From Micrococcaceae bacterium Sec5.1 (GTDB lineage: Bacteria > Actinomycetota > Actinomycetes > Actinomycetales > Micrococcaceae): 64,000 bases of DNA. Made by a program: the position numbers and the translations under genes. The stretch lies in contig CP143430.1 of the NCBI GenBank assembly GCA_039636795.1, positions 1,798,001 through 1,862,000 of the forward strand, read 5' to 3'. This document shows, in pieces, positions 44,355 through 53,370 of this stretch (its first letter is position 1; each line of letters begins with the position of its first letter). The notes under the pieces were generated by a model. That model had not been told where the DNA came from and made no database searches. It saw only the letters and a program-made list of their open reading frames with translations.

Positions 44355-45875
44355 TTAGAACAGTCCCTTCGGCGCGTTGGTGAGGTCGATCACGCCGGGG
44401 GCTGCGGTGATGTTCAGCTGGTCCAGTTCGCCTGCGGCCAGTTCGGTGACGCGTTCGACGGCGGTGAGGAACCTTTCGATTTCGGCTTCCTCTACGAGAC
44501 CGGCGGCGAGGGTGCGGAACTTGTTGATGTACTGCTCGCGGGCGAACGGCCGGGCACCGAGCGGGTGCGCATCGGCCACGGCGATTTCATCGGTGATGAC
44601 GGTGCCGTCGGTGAGCGTGATTTCCACGGAACCGCCGAAGGCCTTTTCCGCGATGTCCAGGGAGTGGTAGCGGCGGGTCCATTCCGGGTCTTCCACGGTG
44701 GTGACTTTCTGCCACAGTTCCACGGTGTCCGGGCGGGCCGCGCGTTCGGGAGTGTAGGAATCCACGTGGTGCCAGGCGCCGTCCTGCAGGGCGACGGTGA
44801 AGATGTATGGGATGGAGTGGTCCAGGGTTTCCCGGGACGCTGTGGGGGAGTACTTCTGGGGATCGTTCGCGCCGGAACCGATCACGTAGTGCGTGTGGTG
44901 GCTGGTTTTGATCAGCACCGACTTCACATTTGCAGGTTCGGTGGTTTCGGGGTGCTCGCGGTTGAGTTTGCGGGCCAGGTCGATCCACGCCTGGGCCTGG
45001 TACTCGGCGGAGTGTTCCTTGGTGTAGGTGTCCAGGATGGCGCGCTTGGCTTCACCGGGCAGCGGCAGGGGGACTTCGTAGGAGGCGTCCGGGCCGTCCA
45101 GCATCCAGGCGATCACGCCGTCTTCGCCTTCGTAGATCGGCACGGGGGAGGTCTGTCCGCGCATGGAACGGTCCACCGCTTCGACGGCCATCTTGCCCGC
45201 GAAGGCCGGGGCGTGGGCCTTCCATGTGGAGATTTCGCCCTTGCGGGACTGCCGGGTGGCGGTGGTGGTGTGCAGGGCCTGGCCCACGGACTGGAAGATC
45301 GTCTCCACATCCAGCCCAAGGAGAGTACCGATACCTGCGGCTGCGGACGGGCCAAGGTGGGCGACGTGGTCGATCTTGTGCTTGTGCAGGCAGATGGCCT
45401 TGACCAGGTTCACCTGGATTTCATACCCGGTGGCGATGCCGCGCACGAGGTCGGCACCGCTGGCACCGACGTGCTGGGCGACGGCGAGGATCGGCGGGAT
45501 GTTATCTCCGGGGTGGGAGTAGTCCGCGGCCAGGAACGTGTCGTGGTAGTCCAGCTCGCGAACGGCTACCCCGTTGGCCCAGGCAGCCCATTCGGGGGAG
45601 ACCCGTTCCGTGATACCGAAAACGTGCCCGCCCTTGCCGTTCGTGGACGGCCCATGCGTCAATGCCTGGGCACGTGCTGCGACGATCGGTGCCCGGTTCA
45701 GGGAGGCAATGGCCACCGACGCGTTGTCGATGATCCGGTTGATCACCATATCCGTGACCTCGGGAGTGACGTCGACGGGGTCGGCGGCGACCACGGCGAT
45801 CTTGTGCGCCAACTGCTCCTCACGCGGGAGGTTCTCTTCGCTCTTGTAAACGCGGATGTGGTGGTTCTTAACCAT
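44355..45875 (-). CDS. prpD: 2-methylcitrate dehydratase
   Basis: A 506-residue MmgE/PrpD-family protein that dehydrates 2-methylcitrate. The N-terminal helical domain includes [17 protein letters not shown] and the all-helical [24 protein letters not shown] segment, which is diagnostic. Length is normal. ATG at 45875 has AAGGAGCACC just upstream. It follows gntR by 23 bases. Confidence 0.95.
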   Translation of the reverse strand: MVKNHHIRVYKSEENLPREEQLAHKIAVVAADPVDVTPEVTDMVINRIIDNASVAIASLNRAPIVAARAQALTHGPSTNGKGGHVFGITERVSPEWAAWANGVAVRELDYHDTFLAADYSHPGDNIPPILAVAQHVGASGADLVRGIATGYEIQVNLVKAICLHKHKIDHVAHLGPSAAAGIGTLLGLDVETIFQSVGQALHTTTATRQSRKGEISTWKAHAPAFAGKMAVEAVDRSMRGQTSPVPIYEGEDGVIAWMLDGPDASYEVPLPLPGEAKRAILDTYTKEHSAEYQAQAWIDLARKLNREHPETTEPANVKSVLIKTSHHTHYVIGSGANDPQKYSPTASRETLDHSIPYIFTVALQDGAWHHVDSYTPERAARPDTVELWQKVTTVEDPEWTRRYHSLDIAEKAFGGSVEITLTDGTVITDEIAVADAHPLGARPFAREQYINKFRTLAAGLVEEAEIERFLTAVERVTELAAGELDQLNITAAPGVIDLTNAPKGLF

Positions 45876-45898
45876 GGTGCTCCTTCTACTGAGGGTCT

Positions 45899-46540
45899 TT
45901 AGCGGGCCACATGAGCGGCTTTGACGTGGGTAAGGCTGCGGTGCAAATGAAGTGTGGTGGCTGCTTCGGCCAGCCGGGGATTCCCTGCGGCGATCGCTTC
46001 GGCAATGGCCGCATGTTCTGCGGCTGCGGCATGGAGCCTGGCGGCGTCATCGGCTGCCAGCCGGCGCACCCGTACCAGATGCACGCGCAGGCTCCGCATG
46101 GCCTGGGCAAGGTAGGAGTTGGAGATCGCAGCATCGATGGCCTCATCGAGCCGGCTAACCAACGCGTAATACTCGTGCCGGCCAGGATCCTTCTCGCTGA
46201 GCAGATCCGGAGCCCTCAGCAGCTGCGCCTGCAGCTCGGCGAAGACGCCCGGCTCTCCGCGCTGTGCGGCCAACGCTGCGGCCCTGACTTCGAGTGTTTC
46301 GCGCAATTCGAACAGTTCGTCGATGCTGTCCAGCGAGATATCGGTGACGACGACGCCGCGGCCGCCTGCCGCCGTCGTCAATCCCTCAGCCATCAGCCGG
46401 CCCAACGCCTCCCGCACCGGCGTGCGGGAAACCCCCAGCCGCTCGGACTGCTCCACTTCCGCGAGGACCGTGCCCGGCCGCAGGCGCCACTCAATGATGT
46501 CTTCACGGAGAGCCGCATAGGCCCGATCACTGGCGCGCAT
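45899..46540 (-). CDS. GntR-family (FadR/FCD subfamily) regulator of the prp operon
   Basis: A 213-residue regulator with an N-terminal winged helix ([47 protein letters not shown]) and a C-terminal all-helical FCD ligand domain (about 85-205). It is the first gene of the prpDBC unit and probably senses a methylcitrate-cycle intermediate. Two TGTATACA palindromes around its promoter are the likely operators. Confidence 0.92.
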   Translation of the reverse strand: MRASDRAYAALREDIIEWRLRPGTVLAEVEQSERLGVSRTPVREALGRLMAEGLTTAAGGRGVVVTDISLDSIDELFELRETLEVRAAALAAQRGEPGVFAELQAQLLRAPDLLSEKDPGRHEYYALVSRLDEAIDAAISNSYLAQAMRSLRVHLVRVRRLAADDAARLHAAAAEHAAIAEAIAAGNPRLAEAATTLHLHRSLTHVKAAHVAR

Positions 46541-46548
46541 GATCTCAG

Positions 46549-46608
46549 TGTATACACAAACTCGAGAAAATTGAATAAATCTTCAAGAAGAGTGGAGCAA
46601 TGTATACA
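46549..46608 (-). promoter_or_regulatory. gntR-prpDBC promoter flanked by two TGTATACA operators
   Basis: On the minus strand TTGCTC (46600-46595) and TATTCA (46577-46572) are spaced by 17 bases, a good sigma-70-type promoter. The palindrome TGTATACA occurs at 46601-46608, abutting the -35, and at 46549-46556, downstream of the expected start site, 9 bases before the gntR ATG. The arrangement fits autorepression. Confidence 0.7.
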
Positions 46609-46671
46609 TTTGCGGGCTCTGTGGGGAACTTGAGGTCCAGATCGCGGGCGGACCAGTCGTTAAGGCGCGTG

Positions 46672-47385
46672 TTAGCCCCGGTTCCAGCCGTACTCGTTCT
46701 CCGGGCGGCCCGGTGTTCCGTAGCGCGGGGCCCTGGTGACCGTCCCGGCGTCGGCCAGGTACTCCAAGTACCGGCGGGCCGTGACCCGGGACATTCCCAA
46801 GGCTTCCATGACTTCACTGGCGGATACGGCTTGCTGCCGCGCGCGGACCAAATCCTTCACCGACTCCAAGGTGGAACCGGACAACCCCTTCGGCAGTGGT
46901 AGTTCCGTGGGTGCCCGGAGACTCGCGAAGGCCTGGTCCACGTCGCTCTGGGATGCTCCGGCCTTGGAGATGCCGGACACCGCGCCCGCCAGTTGATCAC
47001 GGAAAGTGCGGTAGCTGTTCAGCTTGTCGGCAAAGGTCGCGTAAGTGAAGGGCTTGATCAAATACTGCACGACGCCGATGGAAACGGCGCTGCGCACGAT
47101 GTTCAATTCACGGACGGCTGTGATGGCAACAATGTCGGCGAAGACTCCCGCCGAGCGCATGCGTCGGGCAACATCCAACCCATGAAGGTCCGGCAGGTTC
47201 ATATCGAGCAGCACCAGGTCCACCGGCGAGCCGGACGCAGCGAATTCGCCAAGGATGCGCAGTGCAGACTGGCCATCCGGGGCCGTTCCCACCAGCGTGA
47301 ACCCTTGGAGCCTGCCCACGTAAATAGAGTGGGCGTCTGAGGCGATGGGCTCGTCCTCGACCACCAGGACGCGGATGTCTGTCAT
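46672..47385 (-). CDS. CitB/DcuR/DpiA-type response regulator
   Basis: A 237-residue regulator. The receiver domain (1-125) has acidic VVEDEP, the phospho-Asp in VLLDMNLPDLHG near residue 58, and the Lys in YLIKPF. The C-terminal helix-turn-helix (SASEVMEALGMSRVTARRYLEYL) is the type found in regulators of citrate and C4-dicarboxylate use. It overlaps the kinase gene by 4 bases. The likely target is the divergent dctA. Confidence 0.93.
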   Translation of the reverse strand: MTDIRVLVVEDEPIASDAHSIYVGRLQGFTLVGTAPDGQSALRILGEFAASGSPVDLVLLDMNLPDLHGLDVARRMRSAGVFADIVAITAVRELNIVRSAVSIGVVQYLIKPFTYATFADKLNSYRTFRDQLAGAVSGISKAGASQSDVDQAFASLRAPTELPLPKGLSGSTLESVKDLVRARQQAVSASEVMEALGMSRVTARRYLEYLADAGTVTRAPRYGTPGRPENEYGWNRG

Positions 47386-49028
47386 GCATTCTCTTCCTCG
47401 GTAACGGGCGCGGGCAGCACAACATGGAACTGGGCGCCGCCTGGATTGCTGATCGTCATAGTACCGTTCAGCCGCTGGACCGCCTGCCGGACCAAGGCAA
47501 GGCCGACACCACGCCCATGGGCTCCCCGCGGATTGTCCTGGGCGGACTTGGTGCTGTACCCGTACTGCAACACATCATCGATCGAACCAGGATCGATACC
47601 GGCCCCGGAATCCCGAACAGTGAATCCAACACCGGCCACACTGGCTTCGACGTCCAGTTCCACCTTTCGGGGCATCTCACCGGACGCGGCAGCATCAATG
47701 GCGTTGTCCAGGAGGTTTCCCAGAATCGTCACAAGGTCCTGGATTTCCAGACCACGGACACCCGAACTCCCTGATGTCCGAACCACCAATTCCACCCCAC
47801 GCTCATGTGCTTCGGCGGACTTGCCCATCACCAATGCACTCATCACCGGTTCATCCACCGAAGCAAGCATGTCGTCCGTGAGCTGCTGGCTGAGCTCCAG
47901 GTCCTTGGTGGCGAACTCCAGTGCTTGGGGCGTGCGGCCCAACTCAAGAAGGGAAACGATCATATGCAGGCGATTGGCATGCTCATGGGTCTGGGCCCGC
48001 AAGGCATCCGAGAGTGTCTTCATTGTCTCCAGCTCTGTCCCCAAAGACTCAATCTCAGTGCGGTCGCGAATGGTGGCCACTGTGCCGTAGACCGATGGCT
48101 TTTGCCGGCTGCGGGCAGGAACCGGGCCCACTGCAGGGGCTTGGTTGACCACCAGGATCCGTGAACCAGTCAAATGGATTTCGTCATGGGCTGGCCTGCC
48201 GGATTCGAAAAGCGCTCGCAGGCTCCCGTCGAAGGGGAGGTCGGACAGCTTGGGAGCATCATCGGGGGAGCGATCGGCCTCGGAAGGTTCCAGTCCCAGC
48301 AACTCCGCGGCTTGATCGTTGTACATCACTGCTTTTCCGCGGGTATCGATCAGGATCACGCCTTCACGGACGGAGTGCAGGACTGATTCGTAGTAGGCGA
48401 AGAGCTGTGCGAGCTGTTCCGGACCCCAGCCACGCGTCACGGAGCGCAGGTAACGTCCGAGCAGCCAGGAGGCTATGGAGCCAAAGAACAACACCACCAG
48501 CGCGATGCCGCCAATCACTCCCAGCCTTTCGGCGACATCAGTGTCCACGGTTCTGACGGTGATGCCTGCCGCCACCAAGGCCTTGACGGTTCCACCAGAG
48601 TCCTTCACCGGCACAATCGTCCGGACCGAGGGCCCCAATGTACCCGCAGTGACTTCCGTGAAAGTCTCACCCCGCAGGGCAGGCTCGATCGTGCCGATAT
48701 ACGGCTTGCCCAGCTCTTCGGGACGGGGATGGGTCCATCGGGTCCGGTCGGGAGCCATGATGGTGATGAAATCTGCGTCCGCGTCCTTCATGACCTCCAG
48801 CGCATAGGGCTGCAGTATGGCTGACGGATCAGAAGTTGCCGCCGCCTGCAACACCAGTGGGTTGTTGGCAATGGACGTCGCGATCGCAAGCATCCGGCTG
48901 CCCGCATCCTCGTATGCCCTGTCCCGTGCCTCCAGTACCGAGAACGCGCCGAAGACAGCTGTCAGCACCAGCACGAACAGCAGGTTTGCCACAAACAAGC
49001 GGCGGGCGATGCTCCAGCGATGAAACAA
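47382..49028 (-). CDS. CitA/DcuS-type sensor histidine kinase
   Basis: About 548 residues. An N-terminal transmembrane helix (RRLFVANLLFVLVLTAVFGAF), an extracytoplasmic PAS-like sensor (~50-165), a second helix (IGGIALVVLFFGSIASWLLG), a cytosolic PAS (about 210-320) and a kinase core follow. The phosphorylated His is in EHANRLHMIVSLLELG and the ATP lid includes GAHGRGVGLALVRQA. TTG at 49028 is preferred because GGGAGG lies five bases upstream; the frame also extends to 49058. Together with the regulator it should sense a C4-dicarboxylate or citrate outside the cell. Confidence 0.9.
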   Translation of the reverse strand: MFHRWSIARRLFVANLLFVLVLTAVFGAFSVLEARDRAYEDAGSRMLAIATSIANNPLVLQAAATSDPSAILQPYALEVMKDADADFITIMAPDRTRWTHPRPEELGKPYIGTIEPALRGETFTEVTAGTLGPSVRTIVPVKDSGGTVKALVAAGITVRTVDTDVAERLGVIGGIALVVLFFGSIASWLLGRYLRSVTRGWGPEQLAQLFAYYESVLHSVREGVILIDTRGKAVMYNDQAAELLGLEPSEADRSPDDAPKLSDLPFDGSLRALFESGRPAHDEIHLTGSRILVVNQAPAVGPVPARSRQKPSVYGTVATIRDRTEIESLGTELETMKTLSDALRAQTHEHANRLHMIVSLLELGRTPQALEFATKDLELSQQLTDDMLASVDEPVMSALVMGKSAEAHERGVELVVRTSGSSGVRGLEIQDLVTILGNLLDNAIDAAASGEMPRKVELDVEASVAGVGFTVRDSGAGIDPGSIDDVLQYGYSTKSAQDNPRGAHGRGVGLALVRQAVQRLNGTMTISNPGGAQFHVVLPAPVTEEENA

Positions 49029-49059
49029 GTAGGCCTCCCATGACCAATATGACCGCAAC

Positions 49060-49100
49060 GGTGATGTGTGTCACCCATGGCTGAATGATGGATATCACAC
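49060..49100. promoter_or_regulatory. Two CRP/GlxR-like sites between the kinase and dctA genes
   Basis: GTGATGTGTGTCAC (49061-49074) matches the GTGA-N6-TCAC core exactly. AATGATGGATATCACA (49084-49099) keeps TGA-N6-TCACA. The centres are about 24 bases apart, and the second site ends about 70 bases before the dctA start. cAMP-CRP control of dicarboxylate uptake would make sense. Confidence 0.55.
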
Positions 49101-49167
49101 AAGGGCAGCGGATTGGACACAAGTGCAGGACCGCAGCGCCTTACACAGTATCCAGAAGGAGAATCCC

Positions 49168-50514
49168 ATGACCTCTCAACGAGGAGAGTCGGCAGTAGCC
49201 ACCACCGGTGGACGCAGGGGGCTCGACAAGTCGCATTACCTGTACATCGCGGTCATCCTGGCCGTAGTGCTCGGTGCCGTGGTCGGCCTGCTGTTCCCTG
49301 AGGTTGGAAAGTCCCTGAAGCCGCTCGGTGATGGCTTCATCAAGCTCATCAAAATGATGATCGCTCCGGTCATCTTCTGCACCATCGTCCTGGGCATCGG
49401 TTCCATCGCCAAAGCCGCAACCGTCGGCAAGGTAGGTGGACTCGCACTTGGCTACTTCGTGGCCATGTCAACCTTCGCACTGGCTATCGGCCTCGTTGTC
49501 GGCAACCTCATTCACCCGGGTGAGGGCCTGAAGCTGACTCCGTACGATCCCAACAAGAAGGCGGCCACGGACAGCACCGTGGACTTCCTGATGGGCATCA
49601 TCCCCAGCGACATTCCCGTCCTGCCCACACTCCTCGCAGCCATCCTGGTGGGCTTCGCGCTCCAGAAGATGGGTAAGCAGGGCACCCCGATCCTTACCGC
49701 CATCGGCCACGGACAGCGCCTTGTCTTCCGGATCCTCATCATGATCATGTGGCTGGCTCCCGTCGGCGCCTTCGGTGCGATCGCCGCCGTCGTTGGTGCC
49801 ACTGGCGTCCAGGCAATCCTCGGCATGTTCACCCTGATGGTGGCCTTCTATATCACCTGCGCAGTGTTCATCGTGGTCATCCTCGGCTCCCTGCTCCGTG
49901 CGGTGGCCGGTGTCAACATCTTCAAGCTGATGAAGTACCTGGCCCGTGAATACCTCCTCATCTTCTCCACGTCATCCTCCGAGGCAGCCCTGCCCCGCCT
50001 TATCGCCAAGATGGAACACCTGGGTGTCTCCAAGCCGGTTGTCGGCGTGACCGTGCCCACCGGCTACTCGTTCAACCTTGACGGCACGGCCATCTACCTG
50101 ACCATGGCCTCCCTGTTCGTCGCCAACGCCATGGGTACGCCGCTGGACCTGGGTGCCCAGATCTCACTGCTCGTGTTCATGATCATCGCTTCCAAGGGCG
50201 CCGCAGGCGTCACTGGAGCTGGCCTGGCAACGCTTGCCGCTGGCCTGCAGGCACACAGGCCCGAGCTCCTTGGCGGCGTGGGCATGATCGTTGGCATCGA
50301 CCGCTTCATGTCAGAGGCCCGTGCACTGACGAACTTCACCGGCAACGCCGTTGCCACCGTTCTGATCGGCACCTGGGTCAAGGAAATCGACAACGCCCAG
50401 GTGGAGCGCGTTCTCTCCGGCAGCGAGCCGTTCGACGAGACGACAATGATCGCCCACGGCGCCGAGGCTGAGACGGCTCCGGAAACTGAAACCCGCCACA
50501 AGGCAACCATCTAA
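49168..50514 (+). CDS. dctA: C4-dicarboxylate:cation symporter (DAACS family)
   Basis: A 448-residue membrane transporter for succinate, fumarate and malate. It has about eight transmembrane helices and two re-entrant loops. Signature segments are FSTSSSEAALPRL near residue 270 and YSFNLDGTAIYLTMASLF near 300. KMMIAPVIFCTIVLGI lies near the N-terminus. ATG at 49168 has AGAAGGAGA seven bases upstream; the longer frame is not supported. It is divergent from the two-component system that likely controls it. Confidence 0.94.
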   Translation: MTSQRGESAVATTGGRRGLDKSHYLYIAVILAVVLGAVVGLLFPEVGKSLKPLGDGFIKLIKMMIAPVIFCTIVLGIGSIAKAATVGKVGGLALGYFVAMSTFALAIGLVVGNLIHPGEGLKLTPYDPNKKAATDSTVDFLMGIIPSDIPVLPTLLAAILVGFALQKMGKQGTPILTAIGHGQRLVFRILIMIMWLAPVGAFGAIAAVVGATGVQAILGMFTLMVAFYITCAVFIVVILGSLLRAVAGVNIFKLMKYLAREYLLIFSTSSSEAALPRLIAKMEHLGVSKPVVGVTVPTGYSFNLDGTAIYLTMASLFVANAMGTPLDLGAQISLLVFMIIASKGAAGVTGAGLATLAAGLQAHRPELLGGVGMIVGIDRFMSEARALTNFTGNAVATVLIGTWVKEIDNAQVERVLSGSEPFDETTMIAHGAEAETAPETETRHKATI

Positions 50515-50531
50515 CACCAATACATAGCAAC

Positions 50532-50564
50532 GAGGACCGACACCCATTCGGGGTGTCGGTCCTC
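50532..50564 (+). terminator. Terminator after dctA
   Basis: GAGGACCGACACCC (50532-50545) and GGGTGTCGGTCCTC (50551-50564) form a perfect 14-bp stem with a 5-base loop. Confidence 0.85.
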
Positions 50565-50782
50565 TGCCGTTCGTCAAGGAAGACAAGGAGGCCCGGCAGC
50601 CAAGCAAAGCAAGCCTTCGACCGGCCAACCTTCGACCTCAACTAGAGGGTCAAGGCTCAAAGATCAACGAAAGTCAAGTTCCCTGAAATGCCGTGTCGGG
50701 CGCTGTAGCCTAGGTGGGTAGCAGCGCTGTACCCAGGGGAACAGCGGCAGGGAAGATCGTCGTCGAAAGAGTGGTTAGATAC

Positions 50783-51682
50783 GTGAGCAGCGAACGGGGA
50801 ACAGCTACGCTGGGAGACACCGAGCTCGATCTGGAAGACGCCATCATGGGGCCTACGGGCCGTCCTTACCGCGACTTCCCGGAACCGGCTCCACTTGCCT
50901 CCCACGGCCCGGCAAGGGTCATCGCCATGGTTAACCAGAAGGGCGGAGTGGGCAAAACCACGTCCACCATCAACCTTGCGGCGGCCCTCGCGGAGTATGG
51001 CCGGCGGGTGCTTTTGGTGGACTTTGATCCACAAGGTGCTCTTTCTGCAGGGCTCGGCGCCAATCCGCACGAACTCGATCTCACCGTCTACAACGTCCTC
51101 ATGGACCGCAAAGTGAACATCCGGGATGCTATCCAGCAGACCGGCGTGGAAGGTGTGGATCTTCTGCCTGCAAACATCGACCTCTCCGCTGCTGAAGTGC
51201 AGCTGGTCAACGAAGTCGCCCGCGAGCAAGTCCTGGACCGCGCACTCAAGAGTGTTGAAGATGACTACGACGTCGTGCTGATCGACTGCCAGCCGTCGCT
51301 CGGCCTGTTGACTGTCAACGCACTGACCGCCGCCCATGGCGTCATCATTCCGTTGATTTGCGAGTTCTTCGCGCTTCGCGCAGTGGCCCTCCTCGTGGAA
51401 ACCATCGAGAAGGTGCAGGACCGTTTGAATCCACGTCTGCAGGTGGACGGCGTCCTGGCCACCATGTACGACGCCCGCACCCTGCACAGCCGCGAAGTCA
51501 TCTCGCGCCTCGTGGAGGCCTTCGGTGACAAGGTTTTCGAGACCGTCATCAAGCGTTCCATTAAGTTCGCGGACGCCACAGTGGCCGCGGAACCCATTAC
51601 GAGCTACGCCGGCAACCACATCGGTGCAGACGCCTACCGCCGCCTCGCAAAAGAACTTATCTCGCGCGGCGGCGCGCCGTAG
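50783..51682 (+). CDS. ParA/Soj-family ATPase
   Basis: A 299-residue deviant-Walker ATPase. The P-loop is VIAMVNQKGGVGKTTSTINLA near residue 52, followed by LLVDFDPQGALSAGLG and DYDVVLIDCQPSLGLLTVNAL. No parB follows; instead scpA starts eight bases downstream, the conserved orphan-ParA/scpAB arrangement seen in actinobacteria (recalled, Rv1708-1710). GTG at 50783 gives a ~50-residue leader; the frame extends to 50714. It probably acts in chromosome organisation. Confidence 0.9.
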   Translation: MSSERGTATLGDTELDLEDAIMGPTGRPYRDFPEPAPLASHGPARVIAMVNQKGGVGKTTSTINLAAALAEYGRRVLLVDFDPQGALSAGLGANPHELDLTVYNVLMDRKVNIRDAIQQTGVEGVDLLPANIDLSAAEVQLVNEVAREQVLDRALKSVEDDYDVVLIDCQPSLGLLTVNALTAAHGVIIPLICEFFALRAVALLVETIEKVQDRLNPRLQVDGVLATMYDARTLHSREVISRLVEAFGDKVFETVIKRSIKFADATVAAEPITSYAGNHIGADAYRRLAKELISRGGAP

Positions 51683-51689
51683 CGGACAC

Positions 51690-52574
51690 GTGGGACGGTC
51701 ACTCGCCGAGGCGGCAAGTCCGGAGAAAACGTCCGACGCCGGCACCTCCGACACCCGCAAGGCGGGCTTTGAGGTTCGGCTCGCAAACTTTACCGGGCCG
51801 TTCGACCTCTTGCTGGGCCTGATATCCAAGCACAAGCTGGACATCACCGAGGTGGCCTTGGCTACCGTCACCGATGAATTCATCAAGTACATCCGCCGCC
51901 TCCAGGAACTGGGGGAGGACTGGGCGTTGGACGAGGCCAGCGAATTCCTGGTGATCGCTGCCACGCTCCTGGACCTCAAAGCTGCCCGGCTCCTTCCCGC
52001 TGGCGAAGTAGAGGACGACGAAGATATTGCTCTCCTGGAAGCCCGGGACTTGCTCTTCGCACGGCTGCTCCAGTACAAGGCGTTCAAGCAAGTGGCAGGT
52101 CTCATCAGTGAAACCCTGGAACAGGAAGAGCGAAGATACCCGCGCCAAGTGGCACTGGAGGCCCATTTCGCCGCGCTGCTGCCCGAACTTGTGTGGCGGC
52201 ACACCCCTGAACAGTTCGCGGAGCTTGCCGCCAAGGCACTGAAGCCAAAGGACTCGGCGCCCGCAGAGGTGGGATTGGACCATCTCCACGCACCCCCGGT
52301 GAGCGTCAAGGAGCAAGCCGAGATCATCGGATACCGGCTTCAACTTGGAGCCCCCCTCTCCTTCCGCGTGCTGATAGCCGACGCCGAGACAACATTGGTG
52401 GTGGTGGCCCGCTTCCTGGCCTTGCTGGAGATGTTCCGGGACAGGGTTGTGGCATTCGAGCAGGCAGGTCCGTTGGCAGAACTGACAGTGCGATGGACCG
52501 CGGATGTGGCCGAATGGGACAGCTCGAACCTGAGCGAAGAGTACGAGGAAACGACCGAAGGGGACAGCGAATGA
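51690..52574 (+). CDS. scpA: Segregation and condensation protein A
   Basis: A 294-residue kleisin that bridges SMC heads. The conserved N-terminus FEVRLANFTGPFDLLLGLISKHKLDITEV begins near residue 27, and LVIAATLLDLKAARLLPAG is near 88. The C-terminal winged helix covers roughly 200-270, with an acidic tail. GTG at 51690 is a best guess; the first ~25 residues are not conserved. The stop overlaps scpB in ATGA. Confidence 0.92.
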   Translation: MGRSLAEAASPEKTSDAGTSDTRKAGFEVRLANFTGPFDLLLGLISKHKLDITEVALATVTDEFIKYIRRLQELGEDWALDEASEFLVIAATLLDLKAARLLPAGEVEDDEDIALLEARDLLFARLLQYKAFKQVAGLISETLEQEERRYPRQVALEAHFAALLPELVWRHTPEQFAELAAKALKPKDSAPAEVGLDHLHAPPVSVKEQAEIIGYRLQLGAPLSFRVLIADAETTLVVVARFLALLEMFRDRVVAFEQAGPLAELTVRWTADVAEWDSSNLSEEYEETTEGDSE

Positions 52575-53227
52575 CTGAGCAGGACATGGCCGCAGCCGGC
52601 CTTGCTGAGCTCGAAACCCTGCCTGGCGGGGCGCGGGCAGCGTTGGAAGCTGTGCTCATGGTCATCGATGAGCCAGCCACCTCGGAGGAGTTGGCTGCGG
52701 GATTGAACGTAACGGTCGCCGTCGTCGAGGATTTGCTGCAGGACCTGCAGCGGGAGTATAGCGGCTATACTGTTAAAGCCCCGGACGTGGATGCTGTCGG
52801 CTTTGCCGTTGCCAGCTCTGCCCCCCGGGGTTTTGAATTGCGGAACGTCGCCGGTGGGTGGCGGATCTATTCACGGTCTGACTTTGCGGACATCGTGGGC
52901 AGGTTCGTCCTCGAAGGGCAGACCACCAGGCTCACTCAGGCAGCGCTTGAAACTCTGGCGGTCATTGCCTACAGGCAGCCGGTCTCCAGGGCCCGGGTGT
53001 CCGCAATTCGAGGCGTCAACGTCGATTCTGTGGTCCGGACTCTTACCCAGCGTGGTCTGATCGAAGACTCCGGGAACGATCCCGAATCAGGGGCTGTCCT
53101 GTACAGGACAACCTCCTACTTCCTGGAACGGATGGGCATCGGCTCGGTGGCGGAACTGCCCCAGCTCTCGCCGCACCTTCCGGGTTTGGAAGGGATCGAC
53201 GAGTACTACGACGCCAGCCGGATGTAA
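52571..53227 (+). CDS. scpB: Segregation and condensation protein B
   Basis: A 218-residue double winged-helix protein of the SMC-ScpAB condensin. ALEAVLMVIDEPATSEELAAGL starts the first domain. QAALETLAVIAYRQPVSRARVSAIRGVNVDSVVRTL is the diagnostic second segment. ATG at 52571 overlaps the scpA stop by four bases. Confidence 0.94.
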   Translation: MTEQDMAAAGLAELETLPGGARAALEAVLMVIDEPATSEELAAGLNVTVAVVEDLLQDLQREYSGYTVKAPDVDAVGFAVASSAPRGFELRNVAGGWRIYSRSDFADIVGRFVLEGQTTRLTQAALETLAVIAYRQPVSRARVSAIRGVNVDSVVRTLTQRGLIEDSGNDPESGAVLYRTTSYFLERMGIGSVAELPQLSPHLPGLEGIDEYYDASRM

Positions 53228-53293
53228 GCCCGGCAACGCACGAAAACTACATACTGATTCACGGCAGCGCATGGACGGTGCCACGGCAACAAG

Positions 53294-53312
53294 GGGCAGA
53301 CGATGTCTGCCC
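53294..53312 (+). terminator. Tight hairpin between scpB and rluB
   Basis: GGGCAGAC (53294-53301) and GTCTGCCC (53305-53312) form a perfect 8-bp stem with a 3-base loop. There is no T-run. It may reduce read-through before rluB, whose ATG is 58 bases downstream. Confidence 0.5.
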
Positions 53313-53370
53313 GGCTGGCTAGTGTTGATTGCAGCACTAATTGCCGGCCATTACTACACAAGGACGGGTC

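Noticed and set aside
44280..45902. 540-codon plus-strand open frame
   Set aside because: It is antisense to prpD and glycine/histidine-rich, as expected for a shadow frame.
50714..50782. Upstream extension of the ParA-family protein to 50714
   Set aside because: The added residues are not family-like and the GTG at 50783 gives a more usual start, although this is not certain.
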